Source: CAYWFP01 sp964457365 (GTDB lineage: Bacteria > Planctomycetota > SZUA-567). From it: a DNA stretch of 64,000 nt. The stretch is from NCBI GenBank assembly GCA_964457365.1, contig CAYWFP010000006.1, positions 13,329-77,328 on the forward strand, given 5' to 3'. Every line of letters starts with the position of its first letter. Position 1 is the stretch's first letter. The notes beneath the pieces are model-generated. The model worked only from the letters and a program-made list of their open reading frames with translations, searched no databases and was not told the DNA's origin. The position numbers were made by a program, and so were the translations under genes. This document shows positions 20,351 to 29,035 of this stretch, in pieces.

Positions 20351-22050
20351 CGCGCGTCGCCTAGAATCAGCCGCGCCAGCCGCCGCAGCAGTTCGGCCAG
20401 ATCGGCCTCGCCCAGTTCGCCCGCCAGTCCCAGCGCCCGCCGCCGGTACCGGTCCATCAACTCGCGCGCCTGCTCGAAGGCCCCCGTGGATTCGTACAGG
20501 TAGGCCCGTTCCTCCAGAAACTCCGCGGCGCTCATGCAGTCGCAGTACGGTTCGTGCAGCCGCGCCGCCTGTTCGCCATTCGCGTTCTCCAGCGCCAGCA
20601 GGTGCGGCAGCGTCGGCCGCCCGGCGATGGCGTCGCGGCCGTCGCGGATGTGGCCGTCGGCGCCGCGGTCCCAGTCCTCCAGGTCGTCCTGGATCTGGTA
20701 CGCCACCCCCACCGCGCGCGCGTACGCCTTCAGCACCTGCTCGTCGAAATCCGCCTCTGCCGCGCGCAGCCCGGTATACAGCGCCGCGTGAAACGCCGGC
20801 GCGGTCTTGCCGGCATAGATCGCCAGCACGTCCAGCGGCCGCATCTGCCGCACCCCGCCGCGCTGCCAGGCCAGTTCCGCCCCTTGCCACCGGCAGAGCC
20901 GCAGGTGCGCGTCCGCGAGCAGCGCCACGATATCCCCCGCCGCGGCCGCGCCCAGAGCGCCGCGCGCCTCCGCGACCAACCGGTACCCCAGCCCCACCAG
21001 CGCATCGCCGACGTTGATCGCCTGCGCCACGCCGTGCGCGCGATGGAGCGTCGGCCTGCCGTAGCGCGTGGCGTCGTCGTCCTCGATATCGTCGTGCACC
21101 AGGCTGGCCTTGTGCAGCGCCTCGATGGCCACGGCCAGGCGGCAGATTTCGTCGGGCAGCGTCGGCGGCGTCCCCGTCGCCAGCGCCGTGCCGCCGTCTC
21201 GGCCGACGAGGTGGCACGCCAGGACGGCAAACGGCCGCAGCCGCTTGCCGCCGCGCCGCAGCCAGGCGAACGCGGTCGTCTCGGCGAATCGCGCCGGCCC
21301 CGGCGGGTCGCCGTCCTCGACTTCCAGCGCGCCCGCGAGCAGCGGGATGAGCCGCTTCGGCGCGAACAAAGCCCGCGTGTGCCGCAGGAGCGGCAGCAGG
21401 CTCGCGTGTGCGGTCGGGATCGCGTCGGTGCTGAGCCGCAGCAGTTCGCGCAGCCGCGCGAGATCCGTCTCCGTATCCCTGCAGCCGTCTTTCAGCAACG
21501 GCACCGCCAGATGCGGCAGCCCCAGCGCGCTGACTCTGGGGTACGCCTTCTCGAGCGAGTCCATGCACGCCACGCCGAGCACCCCCTCGGCCTCTTCGGC
21601 CAGCACCGCCTTCAGGATCGACGGCGCGCCCTCCTCGATGCGCACGCGGTAGCCCAGCGCTACGGCTTCCTTGCGGATTCCGCTCAGGTCGCACGCGCCG
21701 CAGCCCGCGCAGGCGAAGGATTCGCCCGCGTAGCCGCCCTTGCACGCGGCGCTGTCGCGCAGGCAGTGCGGCAGCAACAGCAGGCGCTTGCCGCACGGCA
21801 GCGCGGCGAACGCCTCGCGCCAGTAGGCGTTGTTCAACTCGATCAGCAGAAACCCGAGCGCGCTCTCGGGCAGATTCAGCGCCGCGAGCATATCGCGCCC
21901 CGCCGTTTCCAACGTCTCGCGATCGAGCGTCTGTGGCAGGGACGCCTGCGCGGCAACCTCGGCGATGCGGCGGCGGATGTGCGGATCGGCGGGGATCTCG
22001 TGCGCGGCCGGGGCGCCGGGGCGCGCCGTGTCGTTGGAGATATCGCCCAT
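20347..22050 (-). CDS. DUF116-polyprenyl synthase fusion
   Basis: A 567-residue fusion. Residues 1 to about 215 resemble DUF116, with cysteines in PHCLRDSAAC and FACAGCGACD that could hold an iron-sulfur cluster or zinc. Residues from about 240 are a trans-isoprenyl diphosphate synthase: HDDIEDDDATRYGRP is the first Asp-rich motif and QIQDDLEDWDRG the second. Such enzymes condense isopentenyl diphosphate onto allylic diphosphates. The inter-motif region AINVGDALVGLGYRL is normal. ATG 22050 follows GAGGAG. It is coupled by a GTGA overlap to the GGF-repeat gene, so its prenyl product is probably that protein's substrate. Confidence 0.85.
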   Translation of the reverse strand: MGDISNDTARPGAPAAHEIPADPHIRRRIAEVAAQASLPQTLDRETLETAGRDMLAALNLPESALGFLLIELNNAYWREAFAALPCGKRLLLLPHCLRDSAACKGGYAGESFACAGCGACDLSGIRKEAVALGYRVRIEEGAPSILKAVLAEEAEGVLGVACMDSLEKAYPRVSALGLPHLAVPLLKDGCRDTETDLARLRELLRLSTDAIPTAHASLLPLLRHTRALFAPKRLIPLLAGALEVEDGDPPGPARFAETTAFAWLRRGGKRLRPFAVLACHLVGRDGGTALATGTPPTLPDEICRLAVAIEALHKASLVHDDIEDDDATRYGRPTLHRAHGVAQAINVGDALVGLGYRLVAEARGALGAAAAGDIVALLADAHLRLCRWQGAELAWQRGGVRQMRPLDVLAIYAGKTAPAFHAALYTGLRAAEADFDEQVLKAYARAVGVAYQIQDDLEDWDRGADGHIRDGRDAIAGRPTLPHLLALENANGEQAARLHEPYCDCMSAAEFLEERAYLYESTGAFEQARELMDRYRRRALGLAGELGEADLAELLRRLARLILGDAR

Positions 22051-22247
22051 ACCGGCTCCTCGCCCCTCTTCGGGAGTATAGCCGACGCCGGAGCAGGGCG
22101 CAAGGGCGGGGACCGGAAGGCTGCAAGGCCAGCCGCAGCAGGAGGATGACGGTGTGCCGGGTATCATGAACTCCGGAGTTTACATCGGCAATGCGCCAAC
22201 AGCGTTTGACTCACGCATTCCGGGATCGACTCCGTCGGTATCCCGGT

Positions 22248-22493
22248 TTACGCCTCTTCCTCACCCCGCTCGTAGGTCATGGCGATGCGCAGGGCGATCA
22301 ATCCGGCCATCAGCACGGCGAAGACGATCGCGGCCGTGGTCGACACCATGACCTGCCAGCCGTAGGCGGTCGGAATCACGATTGGCAGCAGCGGCAGCAG
22401 GTTGGTCAGCGACGCGTCCGCTTTCGCCCGTTTCAAACCGTAATGCATCGCCACCGCGATGATAAGAGCGCTCGCTCCGAGGGTCGGCAGCAT
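22248..22493 (-). CDS. small two-helix membrane protein
   Basis: An 81-residue protein with hydrophobic segments LGASALIIAVAMHYGL and STTAAIVFAVLMAGLIALRIA separated by TNLLPLLPIVIPTAYGW, and a charged C-terminus ERGEEEA. GAGGA precedes ATG 22493. It follows trpD by 29 bases on the same strand, so it is probably the last gene of that operon. A stem CCGGGAT/ATCCCGG lies just past its stop but lacks a T run. No family recognised. Confidence 0.6.
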   Translation of the reverse strand: MLPTLGASALIIAVAMHYGLKRAKADASLTNLLPLLPIVIPTAYGWQVMVSTTAAIVFAVLMAGLIALRIAMTYERGEEEA

Positions 22494-22522
22494 GCGTCGA
22501 TTCCTCGCATCGTTTTGCGAAT

Positions 22523-23533
22523 CTACCCCCCGCTCACATCCACCAGCTTCGCCAGCGTTTCCTGCGCCCTGCCGGTGTCGATGGTTTCGGACGCGAGGTC
22601 GATCCCCGCCTGCAGGTCCTCGGCCTTGTCCGCCACGTACAGCGCCGCGCCGGCGTTCAGGAGCACGATGTCGCGCGCCGGGCCGGTCCTGCCCTGCAGC
22701 ACCTCGCGGATCACCCGCGCGCTCTCCTGCGGGCTCTGCACACGCAGCTTCTCGATGGGTGTGCGCGACAGGCCGAAGTCGTCGGGCGCCAGGACGTACT
22801 CGTTGATCTCGCCGCCCTTGAGCTCCGCGACGGTGGTCTCCTCGCCGATGGTGATCTCGTCGGCGCCGTCGTGGCCGTGGACGACCAGCGCGTGCTGCGA
22901 GCCCAGTTCCTTCAGGACGCTCGCCATCACCGGCGTGAGGGTCGAGGCGTAGACGCCCAGCAGTTGATGCTTCGCGCCGGCGGGGTTGGTCAGGGGCCCG
23001 AGGATGTTGAAGACCGTGCGGATGCCGATCTCGCGGCGCGGGCCGATGGCGTGCTTCATCGCCCCGTGCAGCAGCGGCGCGAAGAGAAAGCCGATTCCCG
23101 CCTCGGCGATGCAGCGCTCCACCGTGGCCGTGTCGGCCTCGATGTTGACGCCGAGTTCCTTCAGCACGTCGGCCGCGCCCGAGGTCGAGCTGACCGAGCG
23201 GTTGCCGTGCTTGGCCACGCGCGCGCCGCCCGCGGCCGCGACGAGGGCCGCGGCGGTGGAGACGTTGAAAGTGCCGCGCTCGTCGCCGCCGGTGCCGACG
23301 ACGTCGATGAAGAGATCCTCGCCGGCGTCGATGCGGGTGGCCTTCTCGCGCATCACCGCGGCGAAACCGGCGATCTCGGCCACGGTCTCGCCCTTGGACC
23401 GCAGCGCCGTCAAGAGGCAGGCGATCTGCGCGTCGGTGCACGCGCCGGACATGACCTCGTCCATCACCGCCTGCGCCTGCGCCTGCGACAGGTCCTCGCC
23501 CTCGACCACCTGCTTGATCGCTTCGCGGATCAT
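22523..23533 (-). CDS. trpD: anthranilate phosphoribosyltransferase
   Basis: A 336-residue enzyme that transfers phosphoribose from PRPP to anthranilate in tryptophan synthesis. VVGTGGDERGTFNVST is the PRPP-binding loop, AKHGNRSVSSTSGAADVLKELG a second family signature, and FNILGPLTNPA a third; EITIGEETTVAEL follows. GGGAGG precedes ATG 23533. Length is normal. No other trp genes are nearby, so the pathway is scattered; neighbours are membrane proteins of unknown role. Confidence 0.96.
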   Translation of the reverse strand: MIREAIKQVVEGEDLSQAQAQAVMDEVMSGACTDAQIACLLTALRSKGETVAEIAGFAAVMREKATRIDAGEDLFIDVVGTGGDERGTFNVSTAAALVAAAGGARVAKHGNRSVSSTSGAADVLKELGVNIEADTATVERCIAEAGIGFLFAPLLHGAMKHAIGPRREIGIRTVFNILGPLTNPAGAKHQLLGVYASTLTPVMASVLKELGSQHALVVHGHDGADEITIGEETTVAELKGGEINEYVLAPDDFGLSRTPIEKLRVQSPQESARVIREVLQGRTGPARDIVLLNAGAALYVADKAEDLQAGIDLASETIDTGRAQETLAKLVDVSGG

Positions 23534-23548
23534 CGCGCCTCCCGTTGC

Positions 23549-24889
23549 TCAGTCCTGCGGCCGGTCTTCGTCCTGTCCATCCTCGCCCTGCGCCTCGCGC
23601 TCGTGCGGATCGTGCTCCACCGGGTCCGGCGGCTCCCCGGCGCTATCCCGCCCTTCGCGCGCGTGCGGGTCCGGCTCGCTCGCCTCCGAGGTCTGCGGCT
23701 CGGGAGCGGCCGTCGCAGTCTTGTCGCCCATGTCCGCGCGCAGCTCCGGCGAGAGTTCGGGCGCCGCTTCGGGCTTGGGCGGGGTCAGCTCGCCGTTCCA
23801 CCACGCCACGAGGTAGAACCAGCACGCCATCAGCAGCGAGAGCACGATGAAGAGCACCGGGATGGCCAGGACGATCAGCACGACGATCAAGAACGTCCAG
23901 CCGAGGTAGTAGAGCACGCCGTGACGCTTTACCGCCTCGCGCGCCAGCACCACCCGCGTCTCGGCGCGCAGCCCGTGCGGCGCTTGCGGGCGCAGCGTCC
24001 AGACCAGCCGCGCCTCCTCGCGCATGTGCCGCGTCAGGTCCAGCCCCAGACGCAGGTTCTCGCGCAGGAAATACCCCAGCGGCTGCCCCGAGAGCGGATC
24101 CGCGCGCGGATCGATCATGACGCGCACCGCGCCGCGCTCGGTGTGGCGGGGCATGACCGCGGTGTCGCCCAGCCCCGGCTCGTTCTCGTTCAGCGCCTGC
24201 AGGGCGAACGTCAGCCGCTCCTTCTGCGCGCTCAGCAGCAGGTGATGCTCGAGGACCAGCACGTGGAACATCTTGCCGTTCTCGAGCTTGAAACGGAGGA
24301 ACTCGTACGAGGTCTCGGGCACAGCCACGGGCTCGAGCTCCTCGGCCGCCGCCTGCTTGATCTGCGCCAGCATCGCCGAGGGGTTCTCCGGCGCGAGCAC
24401 CAGCAGCAGATCGTACCCGGCCTTATCCCGGCGCGGCACCAGCCCCGCGCCGACGCCGCGGGCGCCGCTGGCGAGGCGTTCGAGGTCCAGCGCGTCGACG
24501 CCGAGGTGGCGCTCGCCCTTGTCGAGCCACCACTTCCACAAGCCGTGCACGCCGGCTTCCCCCTCGCCTTCCTTCCACAGCGGCAGGCGCGCAAGCGCCT
24601 TGCCCAGCGGCTGCGGGTCGTTGCACTGGAGGAAGAACTTCGTCCGCGGCGGGAAGAAACGCTGCGGATCGAAGTCCCCGCCGCGCGGCCAGACCAGCCA
24701 GATGATCAGCAGCACCGCCAGCGCCAGCAGCGCCCAGGTCAGCCGGCGCAAGTCCGACGGCGCCGACGAAGTCGCGGCCGGTGCCGGAGAAGACGGGGAC
24801 GGCCCGCCGGCCTCGCCGGCCGTGTCCGCGGACGCCGGGAACTCCGGCTGCGGAGGCTGCGGTTGCGTGGGATCCGACTCGTCGCTCAT
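23549..24889 (-). CDS. membrane protein with acidic, proline-rich ends
   Basis: A 446-residue protein of unknown function. The first 45 residues are Pro/Ser/Ala-rich, followed by a membrane helix (LTWALLALAVLLIIWLVW), then a roughly 240-residue soluble domain with RFFPPRTKFFLQCNDP and FEVLRF-like strands. A long double hydrophobic region (LGWTFLIVVLIVLAIPVLFIV and onward) follows, and the tail is very acidic and proline-rich. GGAGA precedes ATG 24889. trpD starts 15 bases after its stop. The soluble domain vaguely resembles planctomycete DUF3352-type proteins, but I cannot confirm that. Confidence 0.6.
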   Translation of the reverse strand: MSDESDPTQPQPPQPEFPASADTAGEAGGPSPSSPAPAATSSAPSDLRRLTWALLALAVLLIIWLVWPRGGDFDPQRFFPPRTKFFLQCNDPQPLGKALARLPLWKEGEGEAGVHGLWKWWLDKGERHLGVDALDLERLASGARGVGAGLVPRRDKAGYDLLLVLAPENPSAMLAQIKQAAAEELEPVAVPETSYEFLRFKLENGKMFHVLVLEHHLLLSAQKERLTFALQALNENEPGLGDTAVMPRHTERGAVRVMIDPRADPLSGQPLGYFLRENLRLGLDLTRHMREEARLVWTLRPQAPHGLRAETRVVLAREAVKRHGVLYYLGWTFLIVVLIVLAIPVLFIVLSLLMACWFYLVAWWNGELTPPKPEAAPELSPELRADMGDKTATAAPEPQTSEASEPDPHAREGRDSAGEPPDPVEHDPHEREAQGEDGQDEDRPQD

Positions 24890-25042
24890 GACGTTCTCCT
24901 TTGAAACAACCGGCGCAATGCACCGGCGTGATGCGAACCCGGGGGCAAAAGCGGCGGCGTCGCCAAACCGGCCGCGCCCGCGGCGACCGCCCGAGTTATA
25001 CTCACGACGCGCCGTTTCTGTCAAGCGCGGGCGCGCGCGGAG

Positions 25043-25330
25043 CTACCATTCCGCCTCCGGCAAGTCGCAGACGAGCAGCCTGAACGACGCCCCGCAGGCA
25101 CGGCATTTGTAGTTCACCGTATCGCGCGTGTTCTTGCGCGCATAGGTCGCGCGCACCCCACCGGGCAGGTACAGCGCCCGGCAGACATGGCACGGCATGG
25201 GCGGGCGGCGCCAGTGGCATTCCGGCAACGGCTTCTCCGCGGGCCAGTAGCTGACCGTTTCGGCGGATTGGTTCGTCGCCGGCGCGACCAGCAACGCCTC
25301 GCCGCCCCGGGCACAATAGATGGTGTTCAC
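25043..25330 (-). CDS. small zinc-ribbon protein
   Basis: A 95-residue protein with two CxxC pairs (PCHVCRALYLPGG and YKCRACGASFRLL) spaced like a zinc ribbon, plus an N-terminal VNTIYCARGGEALL. It starts at GTG 25330 with a perfect AGGAGG seven bases upstream, and that GTG overlaps the TGA stop of the preceding gene by four bases. Coupling and the strong ribosome site make it a real gene. Zinc binding is inferred; its partner is probably the upstream protein. Confidence 0.6.
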   Translation of the reverse strand: MNTIYCARGGEALLVAPATNQSAETVSYWPAEKPLPECHWRRPPMPCHVCRALYLPGGVRATYARKNTRDTVNYKCRACGASFRLLVCDLPEAEW

Positions 25331-25701
25331 GCTACATCCTCCTGTCTGGCACAATCCTGCACCTCGTGATCATTCTCCCGCCGCGACGACGTGCCCGGAC
25401 GTCGCGCCCGGCGATGACGGTAGCGCCGCCGCGCGGCCGTCCGCGTTCCGAAACGCACCACGTCCGCCGGCCCCAGATCGTCCACCGCCGCGCCGATGGC
25501 CGGCTCGAGATACCGCCGCAGCACCGGCAGGTCCGCAACCGCCACCGCCCGGGCGTCGACCCGCATCTGCTGCACGCCGTACTCGATCACTTCGAACCCG
25601 CCCGGATCGTCGCGACCGCTTGGCCCGTAGTCGATCCACACCTCCAGGTCGGCCTCGACCCCGTCGAGTATCTCGACCGTCGCCTCCGCGCGCCACCGCA
25701 T
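25327..25701 (-). CDS. small hypothetical protein coupled to a zinc-ribbon gene
   Basis: A 124-residue protein. The first 85 residues look folded (ATVEILDGVEADLEVWIDYGPSG, then VIEYGVQQMRVDARAVAVADLPVLRRYLEPAIG). The last 40 are Arg-rich and probably disordered. GGAGG precedes ATG 25701. Its stop overlaps the GTG of the zinc-ribbon gene. The N-terminal strand pattern resembles small phage-type or accessory proteins that are followed by a zinc ribbon, but I do not recognise the family. Confidence 0.5.
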   Translation of the reverse strand: MRWRAEATVEILDGVEADLEVWIDYGPSGRDDPGGFEVIEYGVQQMRVDARAVAVADLPVLRRYLEPAIGAAVDDLGPADVVRFGTRTAARRRYRHRRARRPGTSSRRENDHEVQDCARQEDVA

Positions 25702-25884
25702 GATACGCCTCCTATAACAAACGCCACGTCAATGCCTTGCTTCGCGGTCCCGGCCGCGACGACACGCCACCCGTTTCCCGCTTGCGCTGCGCCGGCAATG
25801 TGATACCGTTACTGCCGGTTTCTGCGCGTCCCGGCGAACCGTTTCGGCCGGACGCCGTTCGCCTCGGCCAGTGAAGCAACCTGC

Positions 25885-26115
25885 GTAGAGCAGACTACAC
25901 TTATGGTTGTATTTAGTCAAGAATAAAAACACGTAAAAATCATCGATAATATTATAAAAGGATTCACTCGGTATCTTTTGATTAACTAATCGCATAAATA
26001 ACATAAGGATACGAACTCTCAATATTAAAAGTCGATGAATGTTTTTTTCTCGGCTATAAGTACTTATTGTATCTTCTATTAATGAATTTTTATCGATACC
26101 GCTTTTTCCGCCAAT
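25885..26115. other. AT-rich island upstream of der
   Basis: About 230 bases are strongly AT-rich in a GC-rich neighbourhood, with runs such as AATATTATAAAAGG and ATTAATGAATTTTTATCG. No credible gene is seen. It contains several TATAAT-like hexamers, so it may hold the der promoter, an anchor for nucleoid proteins, or a transferred remnant. Confidence 0.5.
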
Positions 26116-26129
26116 AACGAGGAGCCTGC

Positions 26130-27485
26130 ATGCCTCCGTTATCCGTCGCCATTGTCGGCCGTCCGAACGTGGGCAAGTCCACGCTCTTCAACCGCCTTGT
26201 CGGCAGCCGCATCGCCATCGAGGCCGAGGTCCCCGGCGTCACGCGCGACCGGGTCACCTATCTGCTGAGCTTGGGCGAGCGCACCTTCGAGCTCTTGGAC
26301 ACCGGCGGCATCGGCATGGTCGACAGCCAGAAGCTCGAGGACCGCATCGAGAAGCAGATCGCCGTGGCCATCGAGGAGGCCGACGTCCTGATCTTCCTGG
26401 TCGACGCGCGCGACGAGGTCACCCCGCTGGACACGGAGGTGGCCGCGCGCCTGCGCAAGACCGAGAAGCCGGTCATCCTGGCGGCGAACAAGGTGGACAA
26501 CGCCCGCCTCGAGGACAAGCTGCCGAGCTTCCACGCTCTGGGCTTCGGCGACGCCATCGCCCTCAGCGCCAAGGAGAACCGCAATATCGACGACCTGGAG
26601 GGCGCCATCGTCGCCGCGCTGCCGCCGGCGGAGGAGGAGCCCGAGGACGCGCGGGGGCTGCCGCGCATCGCCTTCGTCGGACGCCGCAACGCCGGCAAGT
26701 CGACGGTGATCAACCAGCTCATCGGCAGCGAGCGGGTCATCGTCTCGGACATCCCCGGCACCACCCGCGACGCGGTGGACATCGTCATCGAGCGCGACGG
26801 CCGCCGCTTCGTCGCCATCGACACCGCCGGGCTGCGCCGCCGCAAGCAGTACGTCGACGTCATGGAGTTTTACGGCACGGTGCGCACCGAGCGCGCCATC
26901 CGCCGCGCCGACGCGGTGGTACTGCTGCTGGACGCGCTAGGGGAGATCAGCCAGATCGACCGGCGTATCGGCGGCATGGTCGTCGACGCGCACAAGCCCT
27001 GCATCGTCGCGCTGAACAAGTGGGACGCGGTCAAGGAGGAGAAGCCGACCGTCGCCGTGGCCGACTACCAGGACTACGTCGCCGACCGGCTGCCGGGGAT
27101 GTACTACTGCCGCCTGGCCGGCATCAGCGCGCAGACGGGCGAGAACATCTGGCCGCTGGTGGAGGCCGCGCACGAGCTGATCGCGCAGGCCGCGCGCGAG
27201 GTCAATACCGGGCGGGTGAACAAGGCGATCGAGCTGGCCTACGCCAAGCGCCGGCCCAAACCCCACAAGGGCCGCCTCGGCAAGATCTACTACGGCACGC
27301 AGGCGGGCGTCTCGCCGCCGACGTTCCTGCTCTTCTGCAACGACCCGGCCGCTTTCGACGGCAACTACCGGCGGTACCTGGCCAACCAGTTCCGCCAGCA
27401 CCTCGGCTACGAGGAGGTGCCGGTGAAGTTGATCTTCAAGGTCTCGCCGGACAAGGAGGTCGGGCGCTACGGGAGGCGCACGTGA
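26130..27485 (+). CDS. der: ribosome-assembly GTPase Der
   Basis: A 451-residue tandem GTPase needed for 50S subunit maturation. Domain 1: GRPNVGKSTLFN (P-loop), DTGG and NKVD. Domain 2: GRRNAGKSTVINQL, DTAG and NKWD. The C-terminal KH-like domain is present (GKIYYGTQAGVSPPTFLLFCNDP). GAGGAG precedes ATG 26130. Its TGA stop overlaps the GTG start of the phosphatase gene. Confidence 0.98.
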   Translation: MPPLSVAIVGRPNVGKSTLFNRLVGSRIAIEAEVPGVTRDRVTYLLSLGERTFELLDTGGIGMVDSQKLEDRIEKQIAVAIEEADVLIFLVDARDEVTPLDTEVAARLRKTEKPVILAANKVDNARLEDKLPSFHALGFGDAIALSAKENRNIDDLEGAIVAALPPAEEEPEDARGLPRIAFVGRRNAGKSTVINQLIGSERVIVSDIPGTTRDAVDIVIERDGRRFVAIDTAGLRRRKQYVDVMEFYGTVRTERAIRRADAVVLLLDALGEISQIDRRIGGMVVDAHKPCIVALNKWDAVKEEKPTVAVADYQDYVADRLPGMYYCRLAGISAQTGENIWPLVEAAHELIAQAAREVNTGRVNKAIELAYAKRRPKPHKGRLGKIYYGTQAGVSPPTFLLFCNDPAAFDGNYRRYLANQFRQHLGYEEVPVKLIFKVSPDKEVGRYGRRT

Positions 27486-27943
27486 AGACGCTGCTCTTTC
27501 TCTGCACCGGCAACTACTTCCGCAGCCGCTTCGCCGAGGCGCTGTTCAATCGCCGTGCCGAAGAGGCCGGGCTGGACTGGCGCGCCGAGTCGCGCGGGCT
27601 GGCGCCGGGTCTGGCCGCCGGCAACATCGGGCCGGTCTCGCGTTTCACCGAGGACGGTCTGCGCGCGCGCGGCATCGCGCCCGAAACGCCCCCGCGGCAG
27701 CCGCGGCCGCTGACCGAGGAGGAGCTGCAAGCGGCGGACTTGGTGATCGGGCTCAAGGAAGCAGAGCACCGGCCGGCGCTGGAAACGCGCTTCCGGGCGC
27801 GCCCGGGCGTGGAGTTCTGGCAGATTCACGACATCGACGTCGCCGAACCGGAGGAATCGCTGGCGCTGATCGAACAGGAGGTGCACAAGCTGATCGCGCG
27901 GCTCTCCCCGGGCCGGAAGGGGGAGGTAGCGCCAGGCGATTAA
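27482..27943 (+). CDS. low-molecular-weight protein tyrosine phosphatase-like
   Basis: A 153-residue protein starting at GTG 27482, overlapping der by four bases (GTGA). FLCTGNYFRSRFAEAL is the phosphate-binding loop in CX5R form, with Cys near residue 8, and DLVIGLKEAEH corresponds to the conserved second segment. The usual C-terminal DPY/DP acid is replaced by HDIDVAEPEES, so the general acid would be Asp in that stretch. It acts on phosphotyrosine proteins or small phosphoesters. The TAA stop lies within a 16-base sequence matching the dispersed inverted-repeat arm. Confidence 0.8.
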   Translation: MKTLLFLCTGNYFRSRFAEALFNRRAEEAGLDWRAESRGLAPGLAAGNIGPVSRFTEDGLRARGIAPETPPRQPRPLTEEELQAADLVIGLKEAEHRPALETRFRARPGVEFWQIHDIDVAEPEESLALIEQEVHKLIARLSPGRKGEVAPGD

Positions 27944-27955
27944 GGACCCGGTAAG
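27940..27955. repeat. half-copy of the dispersed inverted-repeat arm
   Basis: TTAAGGACCCGGTAAG differs by one base from the arm start TTAAGGACCCGTTAAG at 6366, and as there it supplies the TAA stop of the preceding gene. No opposing arm is visible downstream. Confidence 0.5.
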
Positions 27956-28254
27956 AGAGTGTTCGGGTCGCGCAGCGCAAGCCGAAAGGTCGTGCCGATT
28001 GGTGAAGAGCAGACAGGAGATCGATGAGACGTGGGCGAGGATTGGCAACCTATCTCCGCACGCGCCAGAGGAATTCCTGCGATGGCAGATGATGGCCGGA
28101 CTGTCAACAAGACGATTATGTCGGCGGGATATGCTGGAGTTTTCTTCGTGCATGGGATAACATACGTGCTGAGGGTTTGGCTACGCCAAGGAAATGCGCT
28201 CGGGGCGCTTAGGGGGGCTCGGAGTTCCACACCAGATGAAGGAAGCATCGCAGG
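27956..28254. other. intergenic stretch without a supported gene
   Basis: About 300 bases between the phosphatase and the TMEM175-like gene. Short reading frames exist but show no coding character. No terminator or clear promoter is seen. Confidence 0.45.
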
Positions 28255-28947
28255 ATGGGCAATACCTCGCAGGGCAACAGACGAACCGACCTGTTTCTGA
28301 CCCACCGGTTGGAAGCGTTGACCGACGGCATCTTCGCCATCGCCATGACCATTCTCGTCCTCAGCATCGACGTGCCGTCGTTTCCCGACGACAAGCACCC
28401 GACGGCACAGGCGCTGATGGATCAACTTTTCGCGTTGAGACGTCCCCTGCAGGGATACGTCATCTCCTTCCTGCTGCTGGGAGCGTTCTGGATTCTGCAT
28501 CAGGAACAGGTCCGTCGCGTGGAGGTATGCACGGCCGGTTACCTGTGGCGCAACATGATCGGCCTGCTCTTCGTCTGTATCGTGCCGTTCTCGACCGAAC
28601 TGGTCAGCGAGTACGGCCATCTCCAGCCGGCTGCCGTCCTCTTCGAGATCAACATCCTGCTCATCGGCTTGACCTTCTGGCTGCAATGGCGTCACGCCGA
28701 CGCCCATCACCTTTTCGAACCCGCCTTCGAGCGGAAGGCGATTGTCGCCGCGACGCGCGCGAACCTCGCGCTGCCGGTCGTCTCGCTGCTGGCCATCGGA
28801 ATGGCTTTCTTCCTGCCGGACTGGAGTACGCTCGTCTACATGCTGACGCCGTGGGTAGCGTCCCTTCTCGGCAACCGGGGCAAGTCCGCGGCGGATTCGA
28901 TTCTCGACGATGGGGAAGAAGCGTCTCGCGACGCTCAACCCGATTGA
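28255..28947 (+). CDS. TMEM175-family (DUF1211) potassium channel
   Basis: A 230-residue membrane protein. RLEALTDGIFAIAMTILVLSI is the family's first helix (RxxxxxDxxxAI pattern), which lines the pore in bacterial TMEM175 channels. Five further hydrophobic helices follow (ISFLLLGAFWILHQEQ; MIGLLFVCIVPFSTEL; LFEINILLIGLTFWLQ; LALPVVSLLAIGMAFFL; LVYMLTPWVASLL). Bacterial members are tetramers of six-helix subunits passing potassium. Length is normal. AGGAAG lies upstream of ATG 28255. No operon partner is seen. Confidence 0.85.
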   Translation: MGNTSQGNRRTDLFLTHRLEALTDGIFAIAMTILVLSIDVPSFPDDKHPTAQALMDQLFALRRPLQGYVISFLLLGAFWILHQEQVRRVEVCTAGYLWRNMIGLLFVCIVPFSTELVSEYGHLQPAAVLFEINILLIGLTFWLQWRHADAHHLFEPAFERKAIVAATRANLALPVVSLLAIGMAFFLPDWSTLVYMLTPWVASLLGNRGKSAADSILDDGEEASRDAQPD

Positions 28948-29035
28948 CGATACGCCAGTATCATGACCGAATCCGCTTACAACTCAAACCGGAGAGCCGC
29001 CCGCTGCGCCATCCTGGCGAAGGGACCTCTCGACG

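Noticed and set aside
22169..22180. Perfect palindrome AACTCCGGAGTT between two leftward genes
   Set aside because: Twelve bases without a second copy or a neighbouring regulator; left out as a site.
25729..26022. Minus-strand frame of 97 codons in the AT-rich island
   Set aside because: Half of it is AT-rich, half GC-rich, with no ribosome site or recognisable motif; probably chance.
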